In this document: one piece after another, positions 9,665 through 20,607 of the stretch
Layout of the letters: every line of letters begins with the position of its first letter
Position numbering within the stretch: the stretch's first letter is position 1
Source: Pseudomonas sp. B21-048
GTDB taxonomy: Bacteria; Pseudomonadota; Gammaproteobacteria; Pseudomonadales; Pseudomonadaceae
Reading direction: 5' to 3'
Length of the DNA stretch: 64,000 bases
NCBI RefSeq assembly: GCF_024748615.1
Contig: NZ_CP087168.1
Location: 4,526,001-4,590,000 of the forward strand
Program-made: the position numbers and the translations under genes
Notes under the pieces: generated by a model
Databases searched by the model: none
The model's input: the letters and a program-made list of their open reading frames with translations, nothing else
What the model was told of the DNA's origin: nothing

Positions 9665-10419
9665 TGCTCCGACAGGTATTGCTGATATTCCGGCGTACCG
9701 GGATAGAGTCGTTTTAATTGCAGGCCAAAACTGGCGGCCTTGTCGCGATCTTCGAACACTTTTGCCAGCCGAACGCCGAGCAATAGACTACGTGCATTTT
9801 GTTCGGTGAGCAGGCTAAAACGGTCGTAATAGTCACGCGCTGGCACATAATGCCTGTCTTCGTAAGACAACTCAGCCATTTCCAGCAATGCACGTGGCTG
9901 TTGGCGATTCAAACGCAGGGCTTTTTCCAGTTGCTGGCGGGCCAGATCACGCTGGCCAAGCTTTGAAGCGGTCATGCCCAGGTTTTCGAAAACCCGCGAA
10001 CGCTCAGGATACAGGGTATCGCCGGCGGCCTGTTCGAAGCGTTCGTACGCCTCTTTGTAACGTTTCTCTTCGAAAAGAAAACTGCCGTAGTTATTCAGGA
10101 TTCGTGCATCGGCGGGGCGAGAAGACAGCGCCTTGCGAAAATGCTGATCGGCCAGTTCCGGCTCCATCTCGGCCTGGAACACCAGCCCCAGTGCCGCGTT
10201 GGCGTCAGGATCCGAGCTGTCCAGGTCCAAAGCCTTCTTCAGCGGGACTTTGGCGCGCTCGGTCATGCCTTGCTGCAGATACCCCAGGCCCAGCTGCACG
10301 TAGGCGGCACGCGCTTCATCACGGCCCTTGCTGGTCTTCATCGGATTGAAATCGCCCGACAGGACACAACCAGCACAAAGGCTGGCCAACAGCACAAGCA
10401 GCGCGAAGCGCAGGGACAT
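9661..10419 (-). CDS. pilF: type IV pilus assembly lipoprotein PilF (PilW)
   Basis: 252 residues. A lipoprotein signal (lipobox LCAGC, Cys18) is followed by about six tetratricopeptide repeats, recognisable by repeated A-x-x-LG-x-x-Y patterns. PilF is the outer-membrane pilotin needed for PilQ secretin multimerisation. The gene lies 12 bases after rlmN and overlaps rodZ by four bases, which is its usual place in Pseudomonas. Confidence 0.93.
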   Translation of the reverse strand: MSLRFALLVLLASLCAGCVLSGDFNPMKTSKGRDEARAAYVQLGLGYLQQGMTERAKVPLKKALDLDSSDPDANAALGLVFQAEMEPELADQHFRKALSSRPADARILNNYGSFLFEEKRYKEAYERFEQAAGDTLYPERSRVFENLGMTASKLGQRDLARQQLEKALRLNRQQPRALLEMAELSYEDRHYVPARDYYDRFSLLTEQNARSLLLGVRLAKVFEDRDKAASFGLQLKRLYPGTPEYQQYLSEQ

Positions 10420-10431
10420 AGAGATCCTCTC

Positions 10432-11580
10432 TTAATTATTGTTCGCGGCGTTTGTGGCGATATCGTTTTCGGCGCTCAACTCGCGCACGGCGATATAACG
10501 TTCGCTGCGACGGGTGCGATCCAGCACCTGCCCTACCAATTGGCCACACGCGGCATCGATGTCTTCACCGCGGGTGGTGCGTACGGTGACGTTGAAGCCT
10601 GCATGGTGAAGCTGATCCTGGAACCGGCGAATCGCGTTGTTGCTCGGGCGCTCGTAACCGGAATGCGGGAACGGGTTGAACGGAATCAGGTTGATCTTGC
10701 ACGGGATGTTCTTGAGCAACTCGATCATCTCAACGGCATGTTCAACCTTGTCGTTGATGTCCTTGAGCAAGGTGTACTCGATAGTCAGCACGCGCTTTTC
10801 GCCCAGGGACGACATATAGCGCTGGCACGACTCGAGCAGCATCTTAAGCGGATATTTCTTGTTGATCGGCACCAATTGGTTACGCAATGCGTCATTGGGT
10901 GCGTGCAGCGACAACGCCAGGGACACGTCGATGTGCTTGGACAGCTCATCGATCATCGGCACCACGCCCGAAGTGGACAGGGTCACGCGGCGCTTGGAGA
11001 TCCCGTAGCCCAGGTCATCCATCATCAGATGCATGGCGGCCACGACGTTGTCGAAGTTAAGCAGCGGCTCACCCATGCCCATCATCACCACGTTGGTGAT
11101 GGCACGGTCGGCGGTCGCCGGGATGCTGCCAAACGATTTATTGGCAATCCACACCTGACCGATCACTTCGGCGGCGGTGAGGTTGCTGTTGAAACCTTGC
11201 TTGCCGGTGGAGCAGAAACTGCAATCCAGGGCACAGCCTGCCTGGGACGAAACGCACAGAGTGCCGCGTTTGCCCTGGGGAATGTACACGGTCTCGACGC
11301 AGCTACCGGACGCCACGCGCACCACCCACTTACGGGTGCCATCGGTGGAAATGTCCTCGCTGACCACTTCGGGGCCGCGGACTTCAGCAATGGCCTTGAG
11401 CTTGTCGCGCAAGGCCTTGCTGACGTTCGTCATGGCGTCGAAATCATCAACGCCAAGGTGGTGAATCCATTTCATTACCTGACCGGCACGGAAACGCTTC
11501 TCCCCGATTGAGTCGAAGAATTTTTCCATTTCCTGTTGAGTCAGACCCAGCAGGTTGGTTTTTACAGTCGATGTAGTCAT
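10432..11580 (-). CDS. rlmN: dual-specificity 23S rRNA / tRNA adenine-C2 methyltransferase RlmN
   Basis: 382 residues, radical SAM enzyme. The cluster cysteines are C116, C120 and C123 (CALDCSFC) and the methyl-carrying cysteine is C345 in DAACGQL. Other family motifs are MGMGEPLLN and SLHAPND. It methylates A2503 of 23S rRNA and A37 of some tRNAs. It heads the tightly spaced pilF-rodZ-ispG run and lies 28 bases after ndk. Confidence 0.97.
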   Translation of the reverse strand: MTTSTVKTNLLGLTQQEMEKFFDSIGEKRFRAGQVMKWIHHLGVDDFDAMTNVSKALRDKLKAIAEVRGPEVVSEDISTDGTRKWVVRVASGSCVETVYIPQGKRGTLCVSSQAGCALDCSFCSTGKQGFNSNLTAAEVIGQVWIANKSFGSIPATADRAITNVVMMGMGEPLLNFDNVVAAMHLMMDDLGYGISKRRVTLSTSGVVPMIDELSKHIDVSLALSLHAPNDALRNQLVPINKKYPLKMLLESCQRYMSSLGEKRVLTIEYTLLKDINDKVEHAVEMIELLKNIPCKINLIPFNPFPHSGYERPSNNAIRRFQDQLHHAGFNVTVRTTRGEDIDAACGQLVGQVLDRTRRSERYIAVRELSAENDIATNAANNN

Positions 11581-11608
11581 GGATTCACCTTCACTCTTAA
11601 GCCAATGC

Positions 11609-12034
11609 TTAGCGAGTGGTTACTTCAGTAGCTGCGAAGAAGTACGAGATTTCGCGAGCAGCAGCGGCTTCGGAGTCCGAACCGTGTACAGCGTTGGCGT
11701 CGATGGAATCAGCGAAGTCAGCGCGGATGGTGCCGGCAGCAGCTTCTTTAGGGTTGGTAGCGCCCATCAGCTCACGGTTCAGAGCGATAGCGTTTTCGCC
11801 TTCCAGAACCTGAACGACAACCGGACCGGAGATCATGAAAGCAACCAGGTCGCCGAAGAAACCACGGGCGCTGTGCTCAGCGTAGAAGCCTTCAGCTTCA
11901 GCTTTGGACAGTTGCTTCAGTTTCGAAGCTACAACGCGCAGGCCAGCTTTTTCGAAACGAGTGGTGATCTCGCCGATAACGTTTTTTGCAACAGCGTCAG
12001 GCTTGATGATGGAGAAAGTACGTTGAACAGCCAT
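11609..12034 (-). CDS. ndk: nucleoside diphosphate kinase
   Basis: 141 residues, the usual bacterial length. The phospho-accepting histidine is H117 in NAVHGSDS, and the N-terminus [18 protein letters not shown] is typical. It balances nucleoside triphosphate pools. It is separated from iscX upstream by a hairpin at 12071-12093 and is followed closely by rlmN. Confidence 0.97.
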   Translation of the reverse strand: MAVQRTFSIIKPDAVAKNVIGEITTRFEKAGLRVVASKLKQLSKAEAEGFYAEHSARGFFGDLVAFMISGPVVVQVLEGENAIALNRELMGATNPKEAAAGTIRADFADSIDANAVHGSDSEAAAAREISYFFAATEVTTR

Positions 12035-12070
12035 GGTGTAACTCCAGAAACGGTAATTTGCGAAAAATTA

Positions 12071-12093
12071 AACCCGCGAATTATACGCGGGTT
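12071..12093 (-). terminator. hairpin between iscX and ndk
   Basis: AACCCGCG and CGCGGGTT form an 8-bp stem around a 7-base loop. On the minus strand it is followed by TAATTTTT. It lies between the iscX stop and the ndk start, so it probably ends the isc transcript. Confidence 0.65.
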
Positions 12094-12126
12094 CTTGGGT
12101 ATTGCCTAACTGCGTACGGCGCAGAC

Positions 12127-12327
12127 TCAGTCTGCTTCTTCGATCCAGGCGGCCTGAATGGCTTCAAGCACCTTCTCGCCACCGCGGGTCGGATCATCAC
12201 TGAACTCCGGCAATGCCAGCACCCATTTGTGCAGATCGACGAAGTTCACGTAACGCGGGTCCACATCTGGCTTGGTTTCAGCCAGCTGGATCGCGATTTC
12301 AAGCACATCAACCCATTTCAGACTCAT
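12127..12327 (-). CDS. iscX: Fe-S cluster assembly protein IscX
   Basis: 66 residues, rich in acidic and aromatic residues (KWVDVLEIAIQLAE, DPRYVNFVDLHKWV). IscX binds IscS and iron and modulates cluster assembly. It is the last gene of the isc operon, 14 bases after fdx. Confidence 0.95.
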   Translation of the reverse strand: MSLKWVDVLEIAIQLAETKPDVDPRYVNFVDLHKWVLALPEFSDDPTRGGEKVLEAIQAAWIEEAD

Positions 12328-12341
12328 GTCGATTCCTTGAA

Positions 12342-12683
12342 TCAGTGCGGCGCTTCGGCTGCATGGTTGAGCGAGTATTTCGGAATTTCGACGGTCAGGT
12401 CTTCAGTCCCGACGATCGCCTGACAGCCTAGACGCGATTGCGCTTCCAGACCCCAGGCCCGATCAAGAAAGTCTTCTTCCAGCTCATCCGCCTCTTCCAG
12501 CGAATCAAAACCTTCGCGGATGATGCAATGGCAGGTAGTGCAGGCGCAGACGCCGCCACAGGCGCTTTCCATCTCGATATGGTGTTCGTGGGCCAGTTCG
12601 AGAATGGAAATACCGGGCTCAGCCTCTACAACCATGCCTTCCGGGCAGAACTTCTCGTGTGGCAGAAAAATGACCTGCGGCAT
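12342..12683 (-). CDS. fdx: ISC-type [2Fe-2S] ferredoxin
   Basis: 113 residues. Cluster ligands are C42, C48, C51 and C87, with the ISC-specific extra C46 in CGGVCACTTC. Fdx supplies electrons for cluster assembly on IscU. Its ATG overlaps the hscA stop in TGATG, so its translation is likely coupled to hscA. Confidence 0.96.
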   Translation of the reverse strand: MPQVIFLPHEKFCPEGMVVEAEPGISILELAHEHHIEMESACGGVCACTTCHCIIREGFDSLEEADELEEDFLDRAWGLEAQSRLGCQAIVGTEDLTVEIPKYSLNHAAEAPH

Positions 12684-14548
12684 CAGTTATCCTCGATTTC
12701 ATTCAGGTTGCGCCCCGCCAGAGCGGCTTTCACCGTCGAATTCAGGCGGCGGGCAGCAAAGGCATCGGTCACCTGCGACAAACGCTTGGTCTGCTGCTCG
12801 ATGGCGTAACCATCGGTGCCTTTCATCAATTCGGTCAGTTCCTGCATCTGCAATTCGATGACCATGCGCTCTTCGGCGTCGAGCAGGCGTTCGCCGTCAA
12901 CTTCCAGAGCGCCCTGCACCGCCTCGATCAGGCGCTGGGCATCGACTTGCTGCTCACGCAATACGCGGGCGACTTTGTCGTCGTTGGCATGCTGGAACGA
13001 ATCCTTGAGCATTTTGGCAATTTCGCCGTCGGTCAGGCCGTAGGACGGTTTGACCTGGATGCTGGCTTCGACGCCCGAACCCAATTCGCGGGCCGAGACA
13101 CTGAGCAGACCGTCGGCGTCGACCTGGAAGGTCACGCGAATCTTCGCCGCGCCGGCCACCATCGCCGGAATACCACGCAATTCGAAGCGCGCCAGGGAGC
13201 GGCAGTCGCTGATCAACTCACGCTCGCCCTGCAATACATGAATCGCCATGGCCGACTGGCCATCTTTATAAGTCGTGAAGTCCTGGGCCCGGGCGACGGG
13301 GATGGTGGTGTTGCGTGGAATCACCTTCTCCATCAGGCCGCCCATGGTTTCCAGCCCCAGGGACAACGGAATCACGTCGAGCAACAGCAGCTCGCCGCCG
13401 TCACGCTTGTTGCCGGCCAGGGTATCGGCCTGGATCGCGGCACCGATGGCCACGACTTGGTCCGGATCGATTTCAGTCAGCGGTTCGCGACCGAAGGCGT
13501 GCGCAACGGCTTCGCGGACGCGAGGCACGCGCGTCGAGCCGCCGACCATGACCACGGCGTGTACGTCTTCCAGCTCGACGCCGGAATCACGCACCGCGCG
13601 GCGGCAGGCTTTCAGGCTGCGAGCAACCATCGGCTCGATCAGCGCATTGAAGGCTTCACGGGTCAACTCGGCCTTCCAGTCGCCATAAGCAACTTCGACG
13701 GACGAGCAATGGGTCAGGGCTTCTTTGGCCGCACACGCGGTTTGCAGCAGATTACGTTGCGTACCCGGATCGAGGTCGGCCGACAAACCGGCGCTCTCGA
13801 TGATCCAGCCAGCAATAGCATGGTCAAAGTCATCGCCACCCAGGGCGCTGTCGCCCCCGGTAGCCAGCACTTCGAAGACACCGCCGGTCAGGCGCAGAAT
13901 CGAAATATCGAAGGTGCCGCCGCCCAGGTCATAAATCGCGACCAGGCCTTCGGCGTGCTGATCCAGACCATATGCGACCGCGGCGGCGGTTGGCTCATTG
14001 AGCAAACGCAGCACGTTCAGACCGGCCAGCTTGGCCGCATCCTTGGTGGCTTGACGCTGGGCATCATCGAAATAGGCCGGAACGGTAATCACTGCGCCAA
14101 CCAATTCGCCACCCAAAGTCGCTTCAGCGCGCTGACGCAGTACCTTGAGGATATCGGCGGAGACTTCGACCGGGCTTTTCGGGCCTTGCACCGTGTCGAT
14201 GAACGGCATGTGCGATTCGCCGTCGACAAAACGGTACGGCAGCTGATCGCCCAATTGCTTGACGTCGGACAGACCACGACCCATCAAGCGCTTGACCGAC
14301 AGCACAGTATTCAAAGGATCGGAGGCGGCAGCCAGTTTGGCCGACTCGCCAACTTCGACGCGATCGGCGTGATAACGCACGGCAGACGGCAGGATGACCT
14401 GCCCTTGCGCGTCGGCCAGAGGCTCGGAAAGACCACTGCGCAACGCAGCGACCAGCGAATTGGTAGTGCCCAAGTCGATCCCCACAGCCAGACGACGCTG
14501 GTGCGGTTGAGGACTTTGGCCGGGTTCGGCGATCTGCAGTAGGGCCAT
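12683..14548 (-). CDS. hscA: Hsp70-type chaperone HscA
   Basis: 621 residues, shorter than DnaK as expected. The ATPase domain begins with [13 protein letters not shown] and includes [12 protein letters not shown] and [11 protein letters not shown]; the substrate-binding domain occupies the C-terminal third. HscA binds the LPPVK motif of IscU and drives cluster transfer with ATP. It lies 51 bases after hscB. Confidence 0.97.
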   Translation of the reverse strand: MALLQIAEPGQSPQPHQRRLAVGIDLGTTNSLVAALRSGLSEPLADAQGQVILPSAVRYHADRVEVGESAKLAAASDPLNTVLSVKRLMGRGLSDVKQLGDQLPYRFVDGESHMPFIDTVQGPKSPVEVSADILKVLRQRAEATLGGELVGAVITVPAYFDDAQRQATKDAAKLAGLNVLRLLNEPTAAAVAYGLDQHAEGLVAIYDLGGGTFDISILRLTGGVFEVLATGGDSALGGDDFDHAIAGWIIESAGLSADLDPGTQRNLLQTACAAKEALTHCSSVEVAYGDWKAELTREAFNALIEPMVARSLKACRRAVRDSGVELEDVHAVVMVGGSTRVPRVREAVAHAFGREPLTEIDPDQVVAIGAAIQADTLAGNKRDGGELLLLDVIPLSLGLETMGGLMEKVIPRNTTIPVARAQDFTTYKDGQSAMAIHVLQGERELISDCRSLARFELRGIPAMVAGAAKIRVTFQVDADGLLSVSARELGSGVEASIQVKPSYGLTDGEIAKMLKDSFQHANDDKVARVLREQQVDAQRLIEAVQGALEVDGERLLDAEERMVIELQMQELTELMKGTDGYAIEQQTKRLSQVTDAFAARRLNSTVKAALAGRNLNEIEDN

Positions 14549-14599
14549 CGTGATCAGGACTTATCTGTATATCAGGCGTGCGACCGGAGCGGCACTGGG

Positions 14600-15121
14600 T
14601 TAATCGTCGAGGCGCTCTTCTAACTGGCGCACTTCGTAGGTGAGCTTGTCGAGGAACTGCATGCGCCGCATCAGGCGTTCGGCCTGCTCACGTTGCGCAG
14701 CATCATTCCAACAGGCTGCGAAGCTTTCGTTCAGTTCATCCTGCGCAGTCTTCAGGCGACGCTTGAACACTGCGACACCCGCCAGGTCGGCGCTGTCTTG
14801 CAGGTCTTCGAGCTCTTCACGCAGCTCCATCTGCTGCAGAAGAAACTCCGGATCATGCACCGTGACCTCCAGCGGCAGCTCGCGACCGCCCATGGCGAGC
14901 AAATATCGCGCGCGTTTGGGGGGGCTTTTGAGCGTCTGGTAGGCCTCGTTGAGGCTCGCGGATTGCTCGAGCGCCAGCCGCTGCTCACGCTCGGAAGCGT
15001 CGGCAAAGCGGTCCGGATGAACACCGCGCGCCAACTCACGGTAGCGCGTGGCCAGCTGATCGAGATCCAGATTGAAACTCGGTCGCAGCTCAAATAAAGC
15101 GAAATGACAAGGAGTACCCAC
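14600..15121 (-). CDS. hscB: J-domain co-chaperone HscB
   Basis: 173 residues. The N-terminal J domain has the HPD motif ([10 protein letters not shown]), followed by a three-helix IscU-binding domain. It recruits IscU to HscA. I chose GTG at 15121 ([12 protein letters not shown]) because it gives the standard length and has TGAGGC six bases upstream; the frame stays open to 15160 but would run into iscA. A run of seven C (SPPK) is in frame. Confidence 0.94.
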   Translation of the reverse strand: MGTPCHFALFELRPSFNLDLDQLATRYRELARGVHPDRFADASEREQRLALEQSASLNEAYQTLKSPPKRARYLLAMGGRELPLEVTVHDPEFLLQQMELREELEDLQDSADLAGVAVFKRRLKTAQDELNESFAACWNDAAQREQAERLMRRMQFLDKLTYEVRQLEERLDD

Positions 15122-15129
15122 AAGAAGCC

Positions 15130-15453
15130 TCAGATGTTGAAGCTTTCGCCGCAGCCACATTCACCGCGTACGTTGGGATTGTTGAACTTGAAGCCTTCGT
15201 TCAACCCTTCCTTGACGAAATCGAGTTCGGTGCCGTCCAGGTAGGCCAGGCTTTTCGGGTCGATGATCACTTTCTCGCCGTGACTTTCGAACACTTGATC
15301 CTCTGCCACCACCTCGTCGACAAACTCCAGCACGTAGGCAAGGCCGGAACAGCCTGTGGTGCGAACACCCAGACGAATCCCTTCACCTTTGCCGCGCCCG
15401 TTGAGGGAGCGTCGCACGTGTTGAGCAGCCGCTTCTGTCATGCTGATAGCCAT
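15130..15453 (-). CDS. iscA: A-type Fe-S carrier IscA
   Basis: 107 residues. The three conserved cysteines are C35 (TTGCSG), C99 and C101 (GECGCGESF). IscA binds iron or clusters and delivers them to apoproteins. ATG at 15453 has TAAGGAG upstream and gives the standard IscA length; the frame extends 24 bases further without good support. Confidence 0.96.
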   Translation of the reverse strand: MAISMTEAAAQHVRRSLNGRGKGEGIRLGVRTTGCSGLAYVLEFVDEVVAEDQVFESHGEKVIIDPKSLAYLDGTELDFVKEGLNEGFKFNNPNVRGECGCGESFNI

Positions 15454-15487
15454 CGGTGACTCCTTACTCGTCGCCAAATCTTGAAAG

Positions 15488-15874
15488 TCAGATCAAGCCT
15501 TTCTTCTGCTTGTAGTCGCGAACGGCCGCTTTGATAGCGTCTTCAGCGAGTACGGAGCAGTGAATTTTCACTGGCGGCAGGGCCAGTTCTTCGGCCAGCT
15601 GGGTGTTCTTGATGGTCTCTGCTTCATCCAGAGTCTTGCCTTTCATCCACTCGGTCGCCAGGGAGCTGGAGGCGATCGCCGAACCGCAACCGTAAGTCTT
15701 GAACTTGGCGTCTTCGATGATGCCTTGCTCGTTGACCTTGATCTGCAGGCGCATCACGTCGCCGCACGCCGGAGCGCCGACCATGCCGGTGCCGACATCA
15801 GGATCTTCCGCGTCCATCTTGCCGACGTTGCGCGGGTTCTCGTAGTGGTCGATGACCTTTTCGCTGTAAGCCAT
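15488..15874 (-). CDS. iscU: Fe-S cluster scaffold IscU
   Basis: 128 residues. Cluster-building cysteines C37, C63 and C106 plus D39 are all present, and LPPVK (99-103), the HscA recognition motif, is intact. IscU accepts sulfur from IscS and iron to build [2Fe-2S] clusters. It lies 34 bases before iscA and 85 bases after iscS. Confidence 0.98.
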   Translation of the reverse strand: MAYSEKVIDHYENPRNVGKMDAEDPDVGTGMVGAPACGDVMRLQIKVNEQGIIEDAKFKTYGCGSAIASSSLATEWMKGKTLDEAETIKNTQLAEELALPPVKIHCSVLAEDAIKAAVRDYKQKKGLI

Positions 15875-15959
15875 GATTCTTAATCCTCACTCATCAGGAG
15901 TCGCTCTTGAAGCCCTGCCAATCGTGGATTCGCAGGGCCCGGTTGCGGCGACTTGAATA

Positions 15960-17174
15960 TCAGTGCGCCGCCCACTCGATTTTCGAAATGTCGACGCCAT
16001 CTTTGTACATGTCCCACAGCGGCGAGAGAGTGCGCAGCTTGGTAACGGCCTCGCAGACTTTCTGCGCGGCGTAGTCGATTTCTTCTTCGGTGGTGAAGCG
16101 GCCGAAGGTGAAGCGAATCGAGCTGTGTGCCAGTTCGTCGTTGCGGCCCAAGGCGCGCAGGACATACGAAGGCTCAAGCGAGGCCGAGGTGCAGGCCGAA
16201 CCGGACGAAACCGCCAGATCCTTGAGCGCCATAATCAGCGACTCGCCTTCAACGTAGTTGAAGCTCAGGTTCAGGTTATGCGGTACGCGGGCGGTCATGC
16301 TGCCATTGACGTACAGCTCTTCCAGGCCTTCAACCTGCTTGAAGAAACGGTCGCTCAAGGCTTTGATGCGGACGTTCTCGGCAGCCATGTCTTCCTTGGC
16401 TACACGGAAAGCTTCACCCATGCCAACAATCTGGTGGGTCGCCAGGGTGCCGGAACGCATGCCACGTTCGTGACCGCCGCCGTGCATGGTCGCTTCGATG
16501 CGAACACGCGGCTTGCGGCTGACGTACAACGCGCCGATGCCTTTAGGGCCGTAGGTCTTGTGGGCAGAGAACGACATCATGTCGACTTTCAGTTTCGACA
16601 GGTCGATCTCGACCTTGCCGGTGGACTGAGCAGCGTCAACGTGGAACAGAATACCCTTGGAGCGGGTCAGTTCGCCGATGGCTGCGATGTCGTTGATGGT
16701 GCCGATTTCGTTGTTCACATGCATGATCGACACCAGGATGGTGTCGTCGCGCAGGGCAGCTTCGACCATCTCTGGCGTGACCAGACCATCTTCGCGAGGA
16801 TCGAGGTAGGTCACTTCGAAACCTTCACGCTCCAGTTGGCGCATGGTGTCGAGGACAGCCTTGTGCTCAATCTTGGTGGTGATCAGATGCTTGCCTTTGG
16901 TGGAGTAGAAATGCGCCGCACCCTTGATTGCCAGGTTGTCGGACTCGGTGGCACCGGAGGTCCAGACGATTTCACGCGGGTCGGCGTTAACCAGGTCAGC
17001 GACCTGACGACGAGCGTTCTCGACAGACTCTTCAGCTTTCCAGCCGAATACGTGGGAACGGGACGCCGGGTTACCGAAGTTTCCGTCGACCAACAGGCAT
17101 TCACTCATCTTTTGCGCGACACGTGGATCAACCGGGGTCGTCGCAGAGTAATCAAGGTAAATCGGCAATTTCAT
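15960..17174 (-). CDS. iscS: cysteine desulfurase IscS
   Basis: 404 residues, PLP enzyme. The Schiff-base lysine is K206 ([12 protein letters not shown]) and the persulfide-forming cysteine is C328 in [12 protein letters not shown]. It supplies sulfur for Fe-S clusters and for thionucleosides. It sits 50 bases after iscR in the operon. Confidence 0.98.
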   Translation of the reverse strand: MKLPIYLDYSATTPVDPRVAQKMSECLLVDGNFGNPASRSHVFGWKAEESVENARRQVADLVNADPREIVWTSGATESDNLAIKGAAHFYSTKGKHLITTKIEHKAVLDTMRQLEREGFEVTYLDPREDGLVTPEMVEAALRDDTILVSIMHVNNEIGTINDIAAIGELTRSKGILFHVDAAQSTGKVEIDLSKLKVDMMSFSAHKTYGPKGIGALYVSRKPRVRIEATMHGGGHERGMRSGTLATHQIVGMGEAFRVAKEDMAAENVRIKALSDRFFKQVEGLEELYVNGSMTARVPHNLNLSFNYVEGESLIMALKDLAVSSGSACTSASLEPSYVLRALGRNDELAHSSIRFTFGRFTTEEEIDYAAQKVCEAVTKLRTLSPLWDMYKDGVDISKIEWAAH

Positions 17175-17224
17175 GGACTATCTCCTAAATCAGGCTGGCT
17201 GGCGTGCCGCTAGCTCTTTGGCTG

Positions 17225-17716
17225 TCATTCGACGGCGGACGCTTCAATCTTGTCCAGGCGTGGCGCCTTGCTGTTGCAACGACGCTGGTCCTGACGCTGG
17301 GCTACTTCTTGTACCTCACGGCGAGTGACAAGATCAGCCAAGCTGATACCGCTCAGAAATTCGTGAATCTGCAGGCTCAGATCGCACCACAAGTGGTGAG
17401 TCAGGCAGGTGTCGCCTTGATGGCAATCGCCCTGGCCCTGGCACTTGGTAGCATCGACCGATTCGTTTACCGCATCGATTACCTGGGCGACCTGGATGCC
17501 CTGCATGTCGCGGGACAGCTGGTAGCCGCCGCCCGGGCCACGGACGCTGGAGACCAGATTGCTGCGGCGCAATTTGGCGAACAGCTGTTCGAGGTAGGAC
17601 AGGGAGATGCCTTGGCGCTCGGAGATATCGGCCAGGGACACCGGCCCGTGCTGCGCGTGCAATGCCAGATCAAGCATGGCGGTCACGGCGTATCGGCCTT
17701 TTGTAGTCAGTCGCAT
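17225..17716 (-). CDS. iscR: Fe-S dependent transcription regulator IscR
   Basis: 163 residues, Rrf2 family. An N-terminal winged helix ([19 protein letters not shown]) is followed by the cluster-binding cysteines C92, C98 and C104 with H107. With a [2Fe-2S] cluster IscR represses its own operon; the apo form acts at other sites. I prefer ATG at 17716 over an in-frame TTG at 17722. A type 1 IscR site overlaps the promoter just upstream. Confidence 0.96.
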   Translation of the reverse strand: MRLTTKGRYAVTAMLDLALHAQHGPVSLADISERQGISLSYLEQLFAKLRRSNLVSSVRGPGGGYQLSRDMQGIQVAQVIDAVNESVDATKCQGQGDCHQGDTCLTHHLWCDLSLQIHEFLSGISLADLVTRREVQEVAQRQDQRRCNSKAPRLDKIEASAVE

Positions 17717-17747
17717 GGACAATTACCACGGAGTTCGGAATGGGGCG

Positions 17748-17780
17748 AGTATGCAATTCCCGAGTATTTAAGTCAACTAT
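17748..17780 (-). promoter_or_regulatory. isc promoter with type 1 IscR operator
   Basis: On the minus strand, TTGACT (17771-17776) and CATACT (17748-17753) are 17 bases apart. A 25-base site with arms ATAGTTGACT and ACTCGGGAAT (17756-17780) overlaps the -35 box and closely matches the E. coli iscR type 1 operator. This predicts repression of iscRSUA-hscBA-fdx-iscX by holo-IscR. The 5' UTR would be about 25 bases. Confidence 0.85.
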
Positions 17781-17881
17781 AAGACCTAGTGCTTTACTCA
17801 GGTTTACCCGCAAACGAGCGCGCGCATCATAACAAAGGCCGGCCATGTACAGCCAGCAATTGCACGTTATCGTTGCACGAC

Positions 17882-18661
17882 CTAGCTGGCCTGGCTCTGA
17901 TCCTTGTCCTTCACACAGGCAAAGTCTTCTTCGCGCAGCTCAGGCAGATCTTTCGCACAGTAATTGCTACCCAGGTCCTTCAGCGCCCCGCACATCCCTT
18001 CAAGCCGACCATCTACAGCCTGCAGATGATCGAGCAATTGGTTAATGGCTCGGGCCACCGGGTCTGGCATGTCTTCGCCAACACCATAGGCATCGAAACC
18101 GATTTTCTCGGCCATGGCCTTGCGCCTGGCATCCTGCTCATCGTCGGACTTGACGATGATCCGCCCTGGAATCCCCACCACTGTTGCCCCGGGTGGAACC
18201 GCCTTGGTGACCACGGCATTGGAACCCACCTTGGCCCCGGCACCCACCGTAAACGGACCGAGCACCTTGGCGCCCGCCCCGACCACCACGCCGTCTTCCA
18301 GAGTCGGGTGACGCTTGCCCTTGTTCCAGCTGGTGCCGCCAAGGGTCACGCCTTGATACAGGGTGACGTCGTCGCCGATCTCGGCGGTCTCACCAATAAC
18401 GATGCCCATGCCATGGTCGATAAAGAAGCGACGACCAACCTTGGCACCCGGATGAATCTCGATCCCGGTCAACCAGCGACCGAAGTTCGACACCATCCGC
18501 GCCAGCCATTTCCAGCCCATACCCCACAACGCTGACGACAGGCGATGGATCCAGATGGCATGCATGCCCGGGTAGCACGTCAGAACCTCAAAAGCATTGC
18601 GCGCCGCCGGGTCACGATGGAAAACACTTTGGATATCTTCACGCAAACGCTCGAACATCAT
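17882..18661 (-). CDS. cysE: serine O-acetyltransferase CysE
   Basis: 259 residues. An alpha-helical N-terminal domain (about 1-60) is followed by a left-handed beta helix of hexapeptide repeats ([18 protein letters not shown] and on), with the catalytic His in DHGMG. It makes O-acetylserine, the carbon skeleton of cysteine. The start is ATGATG at 18661/18658, overlapping the trmJ stop. Its place between trmJ and iscR links cysteine supply to the desulfurase operon. Confidence 0.96.
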   Translation of the reverse strand: MMFERLREDIQSVFHRDPAARNAFEVLTCYPGMHAIWIHRLSSALWGMGWKWLARMVSNFGRWLTGIEIHPGAKVGRRFFIDHGMGIVIGETAEIGDDVTLYQGVTLGGTSWNKGKRHPTLEDGVVVGAGAKVLGPFTVGAGAKVGSNAVVTKAVPPGATVVGIPGRIIVKSDDEQDARRKAMAEKIGFDAYGVGEDMPDPVARAINQLLDHLQAVDGRLEGMCGALKDLGSNYCAKDLPELREEDFACVKDKDQSQAS

Positions 18662-19431
18662 TAATCCTTCCGTTTTAGAAGCTCGCCACGGGCCGCTTTC
18701 TGGGTTTCCGTGAGGATGCCACGCAATATATTCATTTCCGCCCGACTGACCGAGCTGCGCCCGTACAACCGGCGAAGGCGCGCCATCAAGTGCCGTGGCT
18801 TTTCCGGGTCGAGGAATTCGATGGCCACCAGGGTTTGCTCCAGGTGCTCATAGAATCGCTCCAGCTCATCCATGGTCGCCAGCTCACCACTTTTGGTGGA
18901 CGCCACTTCTTCCTTCTCGACCTTGCTCGGCTGACCTGCAGCCGCCAGCCAGGACATGCGCACTTCATAGCTCAACACCTGCACCGCCGCCCCAAGATTC
19001 AACGAACTGAACTCAGGGTCTGATGGGATGTGCACGTGATAATGACATCGCTGCAGCTCTTCGTTGGTCAGGCCGGAGTCTTCACGACCGAACACCAATG
19101 CGATCTCGGCACCCTGCTCCGCCTCCTCGACCACCTTTACACCGCATTCGCGGGGATCGAGCAATGGCCAGGGAATACGACGATCACGGGCACTGGTACC
19201 GAGCACCAGATTGCAGCCGACCAAGGCATCTTCCAGAGTGGCGACGACCTGAGCGTTTTCAAGGATGTCACCCGCGCCGGACGCACGCGCATCGGCCTCG
19301 TGATGCGGGAACAACCGCGGCTCGACCAGCACCAGCCGCGACAGCCCCATGTTCTTCATGGCACGCGCAGCCCCGCCGATATTTCCGGGGTGGCTGGTAT
19401 TGACCAGGACGACACGAATGTTTTGCAGCAA
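18661..19431 (-). CDS. trmJ: tRNA (Cm32/Um32) 2'-O-methyltransferase TrmJ
   Basis: 256 residues, SPOUT fold. The N-terminus reads [19 protein letters not shown] after a TTG start; the knot region includes [15 protein letters not shown] and [18 protein letters not shown]. It methylates position 32 of several tRNAs. The frame is open to 19575, but those extra ~48 residues lack family similarity, and GAGAG lies eight bases before the TTG at 19431. It shares its stop with the cysE start (TAATG). Confidence 0.88.
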   Translation of the reverse strand: MLQNIRVVLVNTSHPGNIGGAARAMKNMGLSRLVLVEPRLFPHHEADARASGAGDILENAQVVATLEDALVGCNLVLGTSARDRRIPWPLLDPRECGVKVVEEAEQGAEIALVFGREDSGLTNEELQRCHYHVHIPSDPEFSSLNLGAAVQVLSYEVRMSWLAAAGQPSKVEKEEVASTKSGELATMDELERFYEHLEQTLVAIEFLDPEKPRHLMARLRRLYGRSSVSRAEMNILRGILTETQKAARGELLKRKD

Positions 19432-19577
19432 GGGAGGCGCTCTCGAACACTTTAATAGGGAGCAGAATCTTACAGCTCTACCTACCGTTAAGCTATGAAA
19501 GCGAACACCGACCTTCACCTGTAGAAACTTTCTGATAGAATGCCCGGCTTTCTTTAACAACCTTAGGTGACACATCC

Positions 19578-20396
19578 ATGCAGCCCATGCTGAATATCGC
19601 GCTGCGCGCCGCCCGCAGCGCCAGTGAATTGATTTTCCGCTCCATCGAGCGCCTGGATACCATCAAGGTCGACGAAAAAGACGCCAAGGATTACGTATCC
19701 GAGGTGGATCGCGCCGCCGAACAGAAAATCATCGATGCGCTGCGCAAGGCCTACCCTAATCACTCGATCATGGGTGAAGAAACCGGCATGCACGCCGGTA
19801 GCGGCATCGAAGGCGAAGAATACCTGTGGATCATCGATCCGCTGGACGGCACCACCAACTTCCTGCGCGGTATTCCTCACTTCGCTGTCAGCATTGCCTG
19901 CAAATACCGTGGCCGCCTGGAGCACGCTGTTGTTCTGGACCCGGTTCGCCAGGAAGAATTCACCGCCAGCCGTGGTCGCGGCGCCCAACTGAACGGTCGT
20001 CGCCTGCGCGTCAGCGGCCGCACCAGCCTGGACGGCGCCCTGCTGGGTACCGGCTTCCCGTTCCGCGACGACCAGATGGACAACCTCGACAACTACCTGG
20101 GTATGTTCCGCGCCCTGGTTGGCCAGACCGCCGGCATCCGCCGCGCTGGCGCAGCGAGCCTGGACTTGGCCTACGTGGCTGCCGGCCGTTTCGATGCTTT
20201 CTGGGAATCGGGCCTGTCCGAGTGGGACATGGCTGCAGGCGCCCTGCTGATCCAGGAAGCTGGCGGCCTGGTGAGCGACTTCACCGGCGGTCACGACTTC
20301 CTTGAGAAAGGCCACATCGTCGCCGGCAACACCAAGTGCTTCAAAGCAGTACTGACGGCGATCCAGCCGCACCTGCCGGCTTCGCTGAAGCGCTAA
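19578..20396 (+). CDS. suhB: inositol-1-monophosphatase SuhB
   Basis: 272 residues. Metal-binding motifs are GEETG and WIIDPLDGTTNFLRGIPHF; the C-terminal SEWDMAAGALLIQEAGG is also typical. SuhB is an IMPase that in E. coli and Pseudomonas also acts with the Nus complex in rRNA transcription and regulates virulence traits. A -10 box TAGAAT lies at 19536-19541, 37 bases before the ATG. It is divergent from trmJ and followed by a strong terminator. Confidence 0.96.
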   Translation: MQPMLNIALRAARSASELIFRSIERLDTIKVDEKDAKDYVSEVDRAAEQKIIDALRKAYPNHSIMGEETGMHAGSGIEGEEYLWIIDPLDGTTNFLRGIPHFAVSIACKYRGRLEHAVVLDPVRQEEFTASRGRGAQLNGRRLRVSGRTSLDGALLGTGFPFRDDQMDNLDNYLGMFRALVGQTAGIRRAGAASLDLAYVAAGRFDAFWESGLSEWDMAAGALLIQEAGGLVSDFTGGHDFLEKGHIVAGNTKCFKAVLTAIQPHLPASLKR

Positions 20397-20414
20397 ACGC
20401 AAAAGCACCTCAAG

Positions 20415-20446
20415 AAAACGCCCCGACTTGTTCGGGGCGTTTTTTT
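20415..20446 (+). terminator. intrinsic terminator of suhB
   Basis: The stem AAACGCCCCGA / TTCGGGGCGTTT is followed by seven T, 19 bases after the suhB stop. Confidence 0.9.
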
Positions 20447-20521
20447 GTGTGCAGAAAAAATCCCCCAACGTCGCACTGACTGACCGGCATTGATCGACCG
20501 CCTTTTAGATGCACCCATAAC

Positions 20522-20556
20522 GAAAAATGCCCCGTATCTTTCGATACGAGGCATTT
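20522..20556 (-). terminator. intrinsic terminator of rplS
   Basis: A 13-bp stem (AATGCCCCGTATC against GATACGAGGCATT, one mismatch) closes a four-base loop. On the minus strand it is followed by TTTTT. It ends the rpsP-rimM-trmD-rplS operon. Confidence 0.88.
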
Positions 20557-20607
20557 TCTTGAATCACCAACCTGAACAGGCTGGCGATTCGGCATCGGAA
20601 GCTGGAC

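Noticed and set aside
12947..14542. A 531-codon plus-strand frame opposite hscA
   Set aside because: Shadow of hscA, same reasoning as the others.
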